From contig JAGTWJ010000008.1 of the NCBI GenBank assembly GCA_020064725.1, positions 1,116,001 through 1,180,000 of the forward strand: a stretch of DNA of 64,000 nucleotides. The letters run 5' to 3'. Every line of letters begins with the position of its first letter. Position 1 is the first letter of the stretch. A program made the translations under genes and the position numbers. Origin of the DNA: Drechslerella dactyloides (taxonomy: Eukaryota; Ascomycota; Orbiliomycetes; Orbiliales; Orbiliaceae). Below are positions 35,801 to 46,751 of the stretch, in pieces. Below the pieces are notes generated by a model. It made no database searches and had not been told where the DNA came from. It was given only the letters and a program-made list of their open reading frames with translations.

Positions 35801-36806
35801 GGTCGAGAGTGAAAAGCGCGTCACAATCCAAACCGTTTCTGAGCTTCGCGCCCAGATGCAGACCCGCGAACGGAAGTCCAACGAGTTCCACGCGCTGAAG
35901 CAGAACGAAATCGAGTCGCTACACTTCCAAATCAGGACAGCGGAAACCAAGCTTCAAATCGATGGAGTAGAAATGGAGTCGCTAAGGGAGACTCTCCGGG
36001 AGACCGAGAGTGCGCTTGCCGCCATAAGGGATGAGAAATCCCCCGAGGCAATCTGGCTGGACGAAAAGCGTAGCCTAATCGACAAGCACAACAAACTCAT
36101 CGACGGCTACCTGAGCACCATCGCGAAGCTCGAAGATACGATCAACAAGATGCGAGTCCGGTCGACAGACGAGGCGAAGGCTGCTGAAGCGAAGGCAGCG
36201 GAACAACAAAGCTTGATAGTCCAATGGATGGCAGCGTCGAACTGGAAGGGCGACGAAGTGCAGCGACTCGAACGGGCACTTAACGAAGCTAACAACATGA
36301 CCGAAGGCTTCAAGCTGGAGATCAGGGCGCTGAAAGTCGATCTCAAGCAATATGAGAAGGAATCAAAGGACCAGAAGTCCGAAGTCAAGTCTATAAATAA
36401 ACAACTCAAGACCGCACAGGACGAATACGCCACGCTCAGGACCCAAATGGAGTCGATGTACCGCCATACGCGACAGATGTCTGATCTGGAGGCGAGAATC
36501 CAGACGCTTTCCAAAGAATTGCAAGATTCACAGCAGACTGTGGCGAGACGTGACGCAACGGTCCGACAGCTAGAAGACGCGCTCCAGCGGGCGCTCAACT
36601 CTGCACGTGCTGGCCGTAGCTCGCCGGCACAGGCGGAGCAGCAGCGCAATCTGGAGGAGTCACAGACGGAGGTCAGGTCTCTGAAGGAGAAGCTTGACAT
36701 GTACGAGACTGAGTATCGTCACCTGTTTGATGATTACGAGAGGCTCAAGATCGAGCAGGAAGATATGAAATATAAAAGCACGGAGAGGGTAGCCCTTGGG
36801 GTTTAA
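32888..36806 (+). CDS. Long coiled-coil protein of unknown function
   Basis: Three exons, 32888-33952, 34026-34136 and 34203-36806, all phase 0, with introns of 73 and 66 bp (GTACAG...AAACTAG and GTAAAT...AAATTAG). The product is 1259 aa. Residues 1-290 are Ser/Thr/Pro/Ala-rich and disordered. Residues about 320-356 begin helical structure. From residue 393 to the C-terminus it is almost continuous coiled coil (many Glu, Lys, Gln and Leu, e.g. KVANEHLQKKIEAKESLLAD). I cannot assign a family. Low-complexity heptads resemble myosin tail, golgin and SMC arms alike, so a similarity search will return many misleading hits. It shares strand and style with apsB 5 kb upstream, but no shared domain. 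No transmembrane segment or signal peptide is visible. A structural or tethering role is only a guess. Confidence 0.85.
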
Positions 36807-37399
36807 GGGAAGGTATATGTACCAGGACGAGCATTTGAGGATTCCGTACGTCGTTAGCAAGTCTTTTCAAGGCCAGAGTTTGGTGTTCTTTGTACATTGT
36901 TGTTTTCATTCTTTGATCCAGCGTCGTTTGCTTTCGTCTGCGAACTGAACATTTGCCAATCTCTATTCATGCTTCTTTCTATACACGGCATAACAGGCAG
37001 ATGCTATGGGTTCACATTTACCAGTATTTAGTTACTTTGGATGGTGTTTTTAAGTTCTTTTCGAGTAATTACTAGCATCATATACCAATGCACCACCAAT
37101 TTCTTCTGTCTTCTAAAAGAACTACATCACAATACTCAATCGTTCACTAATGTCATGGCTATTCCTGATACTTGAAGATTCATCCCCCAATTTCGAGACT
37201 GGGCCATGTATGGGGTAAAGGAAGCTGCTAGTGACCAGATCTGATATCTTTTCCAGTACCTATATGTCCACGCAGACTTCACAATAATCAATCTTATCCT
37301 CAACATACAACCTCCTTCTTGGTGATTAAGTATTCTGTCACTGCAGCACTAACCGCTCTGCTAATTTCAGATAGTCTGGCAAAATTACATAGCTAAGAC
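36807..37399. other. Intergenic, 593 bp
   Basis: AT-rich 3' region of the coiled-coil gene and promoter of the 37400 gene. No coding frame or structured element is apparent. Confidence 0.6.
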
Positions 37400-38480
37400 A
37401 TGGAGAATACGTATCCTACCCACTACGACGAAGACGCCCATGGAGAGCCTGAAACTGAACAAGCAGAGCTGCCTGCAGCTTCTCATAAAGAGAACCAGTC
37501 AAACTCAGGAATCGCTGTTGAAGATCAAGACCCAACAGAAGAGGACGGCAGCACTAGTGCTAACTCTATGAACGTTGACGGAGAGGTGAAGACCGGAAAC
37601 GATGACGTCGATGGTGCTACAACTTCTGACCCCGCCCAAGGGACAAAGAAGGGCCAAAAGGGCCAACGAGGAAGAGGAGGTCGCAGTCGAGGTGGCAGGA
37701 AGAGTGGTGGCAGGAAGAGTGGTGGCACAGCCAAGCAGCCACCGGCCAAGAAGCGAAAGGTCATTCATGAGAACGATAACGGAGACGAGAATAAAGAAAA
37801 CGAAGGCCCTAACGAAGGCCCTAACGAAGACACCAACGAAGGCACCAACGTAGAGACCAAAAAAGAGCCACAAGATGATAGCAACCCAAAACCTCGTGGC
37901 AAAGGCAGAGCCAAAGGAAGCGAGCCTACAGAGGCTTGGACAAACGTCCTCGATAAAGGTCTCTTGGACATCATCAAACGACGTACCAATAACGAACTTG
38001 TCTCAGTTCCCTGGAAGGATGTCTATGCAGACTTCACTGAGGCATACCCCGAGTCAAAGAAGTCTCTAAAAGCGGTGCAAATGCGCTGGTTCCAATTTGT
38101 GAAACACAGCGCTGTAGAGTTGACAGAACAGCAGGTAAGCTTTGACTTCCACTTCTGATCCCGCCGCGCCTCAGAGTATCCTAGCCGAATATCGATCGAT
38201 TGCTACATTCGGCTACATATATATTATATCTTTTTGTGTAACCATGACGTAGCACCTATTCCGAAAGTTTCCGGTTATATTGCGAGAGGCACATATGTAC
38301 GCGTACTGACAGCCCTGTACTCGATTCCTTTTCCAGATTACGCAGTTCAAGCAGGCTGTGAAAGACATCAACGGAAGCGAAAAGAATGCAGCGATAGCCT
38401 GGCGCTACCAGCAGATTTCGGGGGAGCCGTTGAACAAGGGTACTGTCGCGAATTTGTTGAAATCTTTGAGTCTCAAGTAA
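37400..38480 (+). CDS. Basic nuclear protein with Myb/SANT-like helical region
   Basis: Exons 37400-38134 and 38337-38480 join in phase 0 across a 202-bp intron (GTAAGC donor, TTTTCCAG acceptor), giving 292 aa. The N-terminal 90 residues are acidic and disordered. Residues about 90-120 are Gly/Arg/Lys-rich with a duplicated GGRKSGGRKSGG unit, followed by a clear nuclear localisation signal PAKKRKV. A Gly-Pro-Asn-Glu/Gly-Thr-Asn-Glu repeat occupies about 135-155. The ordered C-terminus starts near residue 180 (TEAWTNVLDKGLLDIIKRR, then WKDVYADF and MRWFQFV). Its Trp spacing resembles a SANT/trihelix DNA-binding fold. The second exon adds a helical end with NAAIAWRYQQISGEPLNKGT. Chromatin or DNA binding is inferred from the NLS, the RGG/AT-hook-like basic block and the Trp-rich helices; no specific family recognised. 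Confidence 0.75.
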
Positions 38481-38888
38481 GTCGCTAGATTGGGGGGCTG
38501 AGTTAGTGAGAGAAGGTATGATATTCCCTTGCCTGGGGTATCGTTAGGAATATATCTACTGAGTTCATTGATTGTTTTGTCACTTTAATTTGTTATACGC
38601 ACGTGGCTCGTCCAGTCATCTTGGGCTCGACCCGTATTTGCAAGTTTACATTTGGTATGCCTTCGAGCTTGGATTTGGAATGAGAAGGTTCGATGATGAG
38701 AAATTAGAGTTGTGTTCTTAATATCTACAAGAACTATGAAGTCGGGAAATTGTAAGCAGTACTTGATGCTCGCTCGTGCGCTCGTGGTCTGTTGCAAAGA
38801 AGGATAGTACAAATCCAAACAGGATCAATGTAGAAGCAAAAAATCATTCTCAAGGCTGGAGCGAAAATATACTCAAATATATCGAAAC
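38481..38888. other. Intergenic between convergent genes, 408 bp
   Basis: 3' regions of the basic nuclear protein gene (+) and PEX11 gene (-). No coding or RNA element recognised. Confidence 0.6.
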
Positions 38889-40110
38889 CTATGCAGCCGC
38901 CTTCCACGCCTTCTTCAAACCCACCGCACTGCTGACGCACCCCGCAAAGCCCAAAACTCCATCACTCAGCGTGCTAAATCCCGGAACCTTCAACGCCGCC
39001 AACGGGAACACAATATCCGCGAGCGAGGCAACTATCTTAAGCTCCATATCGAGTTCCTGCTTCTTCATCGTCTTCACAACTCCATTCGCAGCGTCGGCGA
39101 CTGAGATCTGCGAAGTCGGGATCGGCGAATCCGGTGGTGTGGGCGGCATATCCTGCGTTGCTGTGACTATTTGAACTCTCTTCGTGGCAGTCGAACCTGC
39201 TAGATGTGTCTCGGCTCCTGTGTTCGAGTCGATAGCCGGGATTGGAACGGCATTCGTAGCGGTAGCGGAGGGAGGAAATATCGCCCGGTACTTCACTATC
39301 CGCTGTCGTAACCGATAGGCCTTCAACGCACCGCCAACAATCGACGCCGCCAGGGCGTATAGCCAGAAGTGAAACGCCAGTTTATCCACCGTACTCCGAT
39401 ATGGGATGCTCGAGATCCCAGCCTCGGGCAAATACCCTAGCGAATCGGCGATTCCAAACACCAGGTATCCCAATCCTTCTACCAGATCGCATGTATACCC
39501 GAATGTGTCGGCTGCTATTCGGCGACGGCTATCGACAAGTAGCTTGAGCGTAGCGTCGAGTTGGGCGACATTGTTGAATGTGCGGAGGAGGCGGCGAGTT
39601 AGGCCGAATTGTCGGCGGATGCTCGTTGCTGCAGTTGAGGTAAGGGGCGTATGGAGGTTTTTGAGTAGCATGATATGGGAGAGAAGACGGGTGGTATATT
39701 GAATTGTGCGGATAATCTTGTCGAGGCCATCTGTTGATTAGTACCGTTGTTTTAGCCTCGATCGATAAAAACTCGGGATGGCGATGCTTCGCTGTTGTAG
39801 TTTGATTATGCTGGGGCTACGTACTGGCGCTCTGGAGTAGTCTGAATATCCTGTCCAGAGTCTTATTATGCAACAAATCTCTCGAAGAGAGTACTTGCGA
39901 CGGGATGACTAATGCCTTTGTGGGGATGTCGGCATGCTTCGGGCTTGTCGTCGCAGGCGGCAACGACATCGATGTCAATGTCAATGTCGAAGCCGCTGAT
40001 GTCGGTTGAGAGACATGGCTCTTTGTGTCTAATTCTAACTGTTCTGTATCCAACTGCTTCGCCTTTATGCCTTCCAAAGGCGGTGTCCTGGGCGGTGTAT
40101 GTTGGTCCAT
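38889..40110 (-). CDS. pex11: Peroxisomal membrane protein Pex11-type
   Basis: Exons 40110-39825 and 39730-38889 join in phase 1 (GTACGT donor, CTAATCAACAG branch and acceptor), giving 375 aa. The join creates RIFRLLQSANGLDKIIRTIQ followed by YTTRLL, the hallmark of the Pex11 N-terminus, whose amphipathic helix bends the peroxisome membrane. Hydrophobic segments follow at about 215-230 (FHFWLYALAASIVGGAL) and near the C-terminus (FPLAALKVPG and following). Pex11 proteins drive peroxisome elongation and proliferation. The first about 85 residues are a Thr/Ser/Pro-rich extension absent from short Pex11 proteins, and a Ser/Pro-rich loop separates the two membrane parts. This fits the divergent Pex11C-like group of filamentous fungi. 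The start is the ATG at 40110; the frame is open further upstream but has no other ATG. Confidence 0.88.
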
Positions 40111-41328
40111 TGTTGGTATATTTGTGAGGAATATCGACAGCGTCACTTGCGTTGACTGTCGAAAATGCAACGTGCCAAGAGCTGCGATAGTCTATCGATA
40201 TCCGATTGTGGGCAGCCGAACGGCCAAATCTAAACGTACGAACGAAGAAAGAAAAGAATGCGCAGAACAAGAAGTGAAGCCCTCGTCGGCCTGCGGTTGT
40301 TCGCCTGTCGTTCAACGACAGGAACAAACAAGAGGGGAAAAATAAAGAAACAGAATGAAATAAATTCCAGAAGCTCGGCCCATCCGAGGGATTGCAATCT
40401 TATATATTATACCTCGGCCGCTCGGCATGCTATCGCAGTACAAGAAATGTTTCCCCCGCCGGCTGCCGATCTAAGCGGCGGCCTAGCCTACTGACGCATG
40501 TACTTTTACATTGTTCGCCATTGTACATGGGTGTGGAAGAAGTAACTTGTCGAAGGATGTGCGATTGTCTAAGACTCTACAAATTCCGGCCGGCTCGCCC
40601 GAGCTCTCGATTCGACCAAGGTTTCCGATGGAAACTCAATCTACCGCCTATCAAGCTAGTACGGTAACCTGCGACGCATACACCCAGCGCCGACCGGCAC
40701 GCATTTACGGTACAAATGTACCGATACTATGCCGCCGTAGGCTTCCAGTTACCTCATTTTGCCTTGAAAATTTGCGTTATGACTGGCAAGCTCGCCGTGG
40801 GATCCACAGATGCTCACTAGCTGGCGGGTTGGATACATAATGTGCATACTGGCTATATGGCAACGTGCGCGTTTGATACTGTTTCACTGGCTGTTCGTCT
40901 GTCCATTTGGTCTGTCTCGTCTGCAGCAAGCAGGTATCTGCACGATACTGCCTTGGATACTACTGTTGCCACTGCCCTGGTACCACTTCGATTTGGCTGG
41001 GCAGACCGTTTGTTCGGCAGGGCGGATACAACGGTTACACCAACGCAACCCGAGAAAATTGCAACAGGGTCGACAAGGCTCGCAATCTGGGACGTTCCCG
41101 GAGCTAGCCAGGCTGCAAATTGGTCGGAGATGGGACGCCTGGCGCCATTCCGGCCACGCGAGGTTGCAGTGGCCCGCGCGGTATGCATCCATGGTCCTCA
41201 GGTGGGTTAATTTCTATATAATAATGCTTATATCAATCTATATGTACAGTAACTTTTAGGGTGCCAATCGGCAATTTTGATGTGCGGCCAGGGTAATTAT
41301 GTAGGGCCCGGGATCCACTTGGGGATCT
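40111..41328. other. Intergenic, 1.2 kb
   Basis: Promoter side of PEX11 and 3' side of the phosphatase-like gene. Overlapping frames of 100-150 codons occur on both strands around 40810-41260, which is the pattern expected from stop-poor sequence rather than from one gene. No domain recognised. Confidence 0.55.
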
Positions 41329-42851
41329 CTAATGTCGAATGTAGGAGTGCTGGCTCTGCTTTCCGCTGCTGCCATCCCTAAGGTCTTTCTTTCTCACAAC
41401 TGCGAGCCCGCCGATCGAGACAGCAAGGCCCCCAATCACTAATATCACGACTAACGTGCAGAGCGCCCCTAGCGCGCCGGATGCAGCACTGCTGAGCCCG
41501 CGGCGCGGCTCGCCTTTTCGAGCTGTGCTACCAGTAGAAACTTCAGCGTCGCCAGCACACATGCCGCCTTCGTTACCGCAGATCGTGCACCATTGCTCCG
41601 TAGTAGATACTGCAAATTCGTTCATATGCTGCGCAAAGTCCGTCCAGCTCATCTCGGTCTCTTCCTGCCCGAACAGCGGGTATGGTCGCAACTCGCCACC
41701 AGCGACCGTTGACCCGTTGTGAAACAGAAAGCGGACGCTGATATCCTCGGCCTTCGGAAACTCAGTGGTGACAAGCTCGTTCGTGAATAGCTCAAATGCC
41801 ATGCTGGAGCCGTAGTCTGGCAGTCCGTAGAAATCCTCACTGGCAGCAGGGAGATTCGCAAGAGCGAAGAACGAGAGGAAGGTTCCGTAGGCGTTGAACT
41901 GCACGCCGAGCTTTGGCTTGCTTCCGCCGGAGGAAATGATAGCCTCGAGGTGACTGACGACGTCCGCAGCAAATGTGGCACCCGCAATGGCGCGAACGGA
42001 GTCAGAGGCGTTGAAAGCGAGATTCCATTGTTGTTTGTCAGCAAGCGTACGGAGCTGGAAGAAGGCGTCATAGGTAAGGAGGTTCGCGGAGGGGATGGTA
42101 GCGTTGTGAATTCCGGCGTAGTTGACGACATCGTAGACTATACGCATATACGCGCAGGCATTAGATAAAGCTTTTCGTGTAATCCTCGTGCAGCAGATGT
42201 CATAGCCATGGCTGTAAACTTACTTGCATACGCATTAGTAAAATCCGACTGCTCGGAGCTAAAAGTTTCAGCCCAAACGCCCTCCAGAGAGTGATAGAAA
42301 TCTTCCGTCTCGTTCTTCAGATTCTTGAATTCCTGGCTGTCCGCATATGCCTTTGAACTCTTAATTGTAGCAGCACACCCAGACGTTCCCTGCAACCACG
42401 TCGCATCCTCCTTGTTCGCACCACCATTCCCCATAACATGCACAGGAATCAACTGATACCCGCCGTTAACTGCTGCGACTACCGTCCCATCTCTAAGCGT
42501 CTCGCTGGACCGTACGCCGACAGGAGGGTACAGACCCTGCAGGAACGCCTGCGCCGAGTTGAGTAGGACGGTGTCGTCGGTTGTGCTCACGGATATTTGC
42601 GAGTTCACAGCCTCGTCCGATGAGAGGTTAAAGATTCTGTTAGGCGCTGTGGCGGAGACGTAGCGGTTGCGGTAGTATTCGCCTGAGGTGAGGATCTGGC
42701 TGTAACCAAGATTTGTGAGCTTGGTGGGCGGGTGCGACTTGTCGGTTCGGTCACCGTGGCGGGAAAGGATGTAGACGCCGAGGATCGTTTCAGCGGCCTG
42801 GGCGGCGCTGATGCTGAGCCCGAATACGAGCGCGAGAACATTGGCCTTCAT
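41329..42851 (-). CDS. Membrane-anchored histidine acid phosphatase-like protein
   Basis: Exons 42851-42224 and 42137-41329 join in phase 1 (GTAAGT donor, TATAG acceptor), giving 478 aa. The start is the ATG that opens a signal peptide (MKANVLALVFGLSISAAQA). Next comes YILSRHGDRT with His32, the phospho-accepting RHG motif of clade-2 histidine phosphatases (phytases, acid phosphatases). The C-terminus has a membrane helix (about 430-460, GALCTLVVILVIGGLAV and on) and a short RKKD-type cytoplasmic tail, so the catalytic domain would face the exterior or secretory lumen. The second catalytic signature, a His-Asp pair, is not seen: the matching stretch reads VQFNAYGTFLSFFAL (about 288-302). The arginine expected before the SA..FLQGL segment is also not apparent. 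It may be a binding protein or a divergent enzyme. Several N-glycosylation sequons (for example NAS, NGS) fit secretion. Confidence 0.85.
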
Positions 42852-43545
42852 TATGGATGTTTTCGACCTTACCCGGAGAACGGTAAATGACATCTATACT
42901 ATAATAAGATGATAGAAACGACGGCTGCGAGGGCTAATCCTCCCGTGCACATCTTTATACCCCATACTTCACGATACTGTATCCGGAGTCACGAGCCCTA
43001 TAATAATATGAGAACAAAAAAATTTCTTCTGTGCTTCTGCCGTTCTTTTACTATCAGGATAGGCGATTGCTACGATGGTTCTCTGGCGTACTGCCTGATC
43101 GCAACGGCGGAACAGCCACAATTGGGCGGTATAGCGACAATGTCTCGGGCTTTTAGGTTCATTGTGGGGAAGCTTTCGTCGCAAATGTTCTACACAAGTG
43201 CAATAAAGTTTGCATGCTAGTCAACGGATTTTGCATTTAAGGTTGTAAAGTCTGACTTTAAAATTTCATTCTCGTATACTGCGAAAGGTGGGCCGGGGAA
43301 TTAATTATAACTACAGTTCGCCATTTACACCGGATAAACCTATAGACGCTTATGATTCAGTTTATAGCTCTGTCAAGGCGACAGAGGCCTTAAAGTCCAC
43401 AGATTCAATGCAACCCAAGTTATCACACTCTGACAGCCTATCACCAATGAAATACAAGACATACAACTTGCAAGTTCCCTAATAAAGATCGCCGCGACTG
43501 TTCAAGCACCTATGGAAGAATAAAACTCAAAGGAGCCAAATTCCA
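42852..43545. other. Intergenic, 694 bp
   Basis: Promoter of the phosphatase-like gene and 3' region of the poly-Asp protein gene, both minus strand. A short plus-strand frame (43288-43482, 64 codons) is seen but has no supporting feature. Confidence 0.55.
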
Positions 43546-45123
43546 CTAAAAGAAGAAAAATGTCAAAGCGACACCAAGCAGCCCAAACGCAGGCTTGAGA
43601 TCGAACCCCTTGCTCGATCCACCCGTGAACCCTGGCAACGGCGAGCTGATAGTACTGGCACCAGGTGGAATACTAGTGCCGCTCGCCGTCGTCGCGCTGC
43701 CCTGTCCTATTACGCCAGTCGCCGTTACTGTTGTGACCGAGCTGGACGGAGTTCGGGTTCTAAACCGGCGGTCATCATCATCATCATCGTCGTCGTCGTC
43801 GTCATCATCATCATCACCATCATCGCCCCTCCGCGTCCGCGTGGTCGTCGGCGTGCTAGGTAATGCTTCGCGGCTTGTAGAAACGGCGGTTGGTAGCACC
43901 GCCACCGGTGTGGTCAAGCTGGACGACGTTCGAGTTCTGAATCGGCGATCATCATCATCATCGTCGTCATCGTCATCATCATCATCATAATCATCATCGC
44001 CCCTCCGCGTTCGCGTGGTAACCAACGTGCTAGGTAGTGCTTCGCTGCTTGTAGAAATCGCGGTTGGCACCACCGCTACCGTTGTGACCGAGCTGATGAA
44101 CGACGTTGGAGTTCTGAATCGACGATCATCATCATCGTCGTCGTCGTCGTCGTAATCGTCATCGTCGTCGTCGCCCCTCTGCGTTCGCGTGGTAATCGAC
44201 ACGCTACGTTGTGCTTCGCTGGTTGTAAAATCGGTGGTTGGCAACGCTGCTACTGGTGTGGCCGAACTGATGAACGACGTTGGAGTTCTGAATCGACGAT
44301 CATCGTCGTCGTCGTCATCATCATTATCATCATCATCGTCATCTCTTCGCGCTCGCGTGGCCGTTGGGGCATCTAAATTTATGAGCCTTGTCGGCCTCGT
44401 CGTGGTCGCTGTGATACCTCCACCGAAGCCGACGTCAGTCGATGTCACGCAGGCCGGTGCGCCGTTGGAGTCTGCTGTGCAGAATGGGTAATCTCGTGGA
44501 CTAGCGTGTGGTTTACGACTTGTTAGCGGTTTTCACGCATAGATTGAGCTTGGGGTCTTTTGTCGTTTGTGTCAATCATGGCATGTGCGGCACTCTGCTT
44601 ACCAGGCTGAGGTTGGTGCTTCAACGGTCCCTGCGGCGTTGAAGTCCGCGCAAGGTGGAGGAGGACCCTCGCAGATCCTGCCATTCGGGCAGCACCCAGA
44701 ATTTGCTCCATTGATCACGCAGTAAGATCCGCGCTCACATCCGAAGCCACCTAGATTTATTCAATATACGGTTAGTTTACGGCTCGTAAGCTTCCAGCCA
44801 TGCAGTGGATATATTGTTGAAATGAAAACGCGGGATTGGGCTGTGAGGACTTGCTACATACTGAACACGCCATTCTGATAGCAGCACACTGGCGCACAGA
44901 AGAATTCTCCATTGACTGTGCCGCAGTAGTTTGAACCGGCGGGACAATCGACGAGCGATTGTCGTTTGGCGAATGGGCCTCTGGGCGCAGAGAAAACAAC
45001 CGCAGCTACATGCGGGATGGCAACATCGATGAGGGGTTCGTCGCGGGGTATGATAACTGCCGTGGCGCTAATCGATATGACTGACCAGAGGAGTGCCCCG
45101 ACGACTGCTGTTTTGGATAACAT
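43546..45123 (-). CDS. Cys-rich GPI-anchored-type surface protein with poly-Asp modules
   Basis: Three exons, 45123-44862, 44750-44603 and 44500-43546, join in phases 1 and 2 to give 454 aa. The start is the ATG that opens a signal peptide (MLSKTAVVGALLWSVISISA). A Lys-Arg site (FAKRQSLVDC) may be cleaved by a Kex2-type protease. A Cys-rich region follows (about 57-155, with CGTVNGEFFCAPVCC, GCERGSYC and SGCCPNGRIC), completed only by correct splicing: the second junction itself forms a Cys codon. The rest is four modules of about 59 residues, each an Arg-Arg-flanked Asp run (roughly 11-18 Asp) plus a Thr/Ser-rich spacer such as RRFRTPTSFISS. The end is Gly/Ser-rich, then hydrophobic (FGLLGVALTFFFF), with no basic tail, as expected for GPI attachment. 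Function unknown. A cell-wall protein with metal-binding acidic stalks is a reasonable inference. Confidence 0.82.
43770..44345 (-). repeat. Four tandem modules of about 177 bp with GAT/GAC tracts
   Basis: GAY tracts (on the minus strand) begin near 43770, 43947, 44125 and 44298, separated by homologous spacers of similar length. The spacers share RRFRT and a Ser-Glu-Ala-Leu-Pro-Ser-Thr-like segment. Within the tracts, GAT and GAC occur in blocks, for example several GAT then five GAC then several GAT. Two levels of repeat are therefore visible: trinucleotide and whole module. Confidence 0.9.
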
Positions 45124-46717
45124 TTTGTACGGTGCAATTTGGTACGTCTCAGAAGAATTGATAGATCCGATCGAACTTGAAGTTGTTTGCAAATTTCAGC
45201 GAGAGCCGAAACGGAACTGTACGTAGGATATCAAAGTCTGAATATATTTAGAATAGATGCTGTTTGCAATTTGGAGTTTGGATGAGGAGTGTCTGTTATG
45301 ACTCGAATCCTAGAAGGCTGTAAGGGGGTCTTTATATACCTCGATCTCGACCTCGCAGCCTCGACCGATATACGTATATACGTGATCAATGGAAGGGTTG
45401 AACCTCGTGGCGCATTTGGGATGAACGAACCCAGGTTACGCAAATTCCTGCGCCTGGTCTGCAGCTCGGCTGCCCTGACTTTTTTCTAGATTCTAAAATT
45501 GTCTTCATACGCCAAAGTCTGGTGAGCGAGTCCAGTTTCCCGACGTCGCCAAGTTCATACGTTACATTTGGATATGCATTGGCAAGGTTTGGCATTATAG
45601 CTATAGCTATGGAAGTTACGCAGCTGCACGGAAAAATCTCGTGAGACCAGATTCGGACGATGCAGGCGCATCCGTTGGAGACGCGCAAACATATATGCGC
45701 AGGGTACGTATGCGTGTATCGATGACCAGTATCGGCACTTATCACAGCCCCAAAATTTAGGCAGCTTGTTTCTCGGGCCCTTCTTGATTATACCGCAAAG
45801 GTCATGATAGGTGGGTTCGGCGGGGCAATAAGAGCGGGCCTCCTCTATCGAGTTTGTCTGTACTCGGCCGCGGTTACCAGTTACACAAGCACGAGAAGCC
45901 GTGTATATTTGCTAGATTCCGCAAGCATAACGTTAGCTAATTAATTGTTGCATGATGTGGAGAGCATGGGTTTCCTGGATATTACCCGCATTCTCTCCAA
46001 TTACAGTAGCTTCGTCGACTATATCACGTTCATGACTCGGTAAGTTGATGATCAGAAATTCGTAAGCCTCGCGTCCTCGACCGCCAATTAGGCCTTCAAA
46101 AGATATTTTTATACACACTTTGAGTCTCGATTGGTCGACTGTCGATTGTTGCGACAGAGGGCCGTTACGTACGTTGTTGCAACCTCAGCTTTCTGGGCAA
46201 GCGCCAGCTGCGTGACCTGCGAAGTGCGACGGCGTTGGCAAGTTCCTGAGCATTCCAAATATATACTGTCGGCCGTTCACGTTTACTACGTAGATGGAGC
46301 GCGATGAGCTGTTCGGCCCGGCCAAGCTGATGCCGAGCTGCACGATGGTTCTGAAACCGGCTTCCTGTATGCAACCCACGAGGCGCAGCGACAGCACCTG
46401 ATGGCCCGAAGCTCGTCGTCGCGCGCCAAGAGCGTCTATAGCGAGCGAAGTGATGCCGAGAGGGGCTTGAAGGTCTGCAATTGGCCCGCGAGGAGGAGAT
46501 ATGAATTCGATGAGCCTCGCATTGCAGATGGGCAGCTTTGTTGCATGTTGTGAGGGCATGTGTTGCGGCTCCGTTTTTGCCCAATGCGGCCGTCTTCGGT
46601 TTCTAGCGACACTCTGCGAAATCTCTCCAGTGCGACACCAAGTCGTACCACCATCGAGACATCACGATATCACCAGCTACCTCTGTCCGTCCGCCGGAGC
46701 TCTAACATGGCCCAGGC
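45124..46717. other. 1.6-kb intergenic region between divergent genes
   Basis: Promoters of the poly-Asp protein gene (-) and the RMND1-type gene (+). Two minus-strand frames look somewhat protein-like: 46559-46185 (124 codons from an ATG) and a segment at 46118-45933. I could not join them with a good donor/acceptor pair, and neither has a recognised domain. They are left as possible remnants or chance frames. Confidence 0.45.
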
Positions 46718-46751
46718 ATGTCCGTCCTCAGAGCCACTCGATGTCTTCTGA
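46707..46751 (+). promoter_or_regulatory. Overlapping upstream ORF (14 codons)
   Basis: An ATG in the good context AACATGG lies 11 bases before the main start of the RMND1-type gene and opens a 14-codon frame that ends at a TGA at 46749-46751, inside the main coding region. The main ATG context (GGCATGTCC) looks weaker. If the leader extends this far, scanning ribosomes would often meet the uORF first. Confidence 0.6.

Noticed and set aside
45933..46559. Possible two-exon minus-strand gene upstream of the RMND1-type gene
   Set aside because: Segments look mildly protein-like, but no in-phase GT-AG pair joins them, and the first would overlap the likely promoter and leader of the plus-strand gene. 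Kept only as a note.
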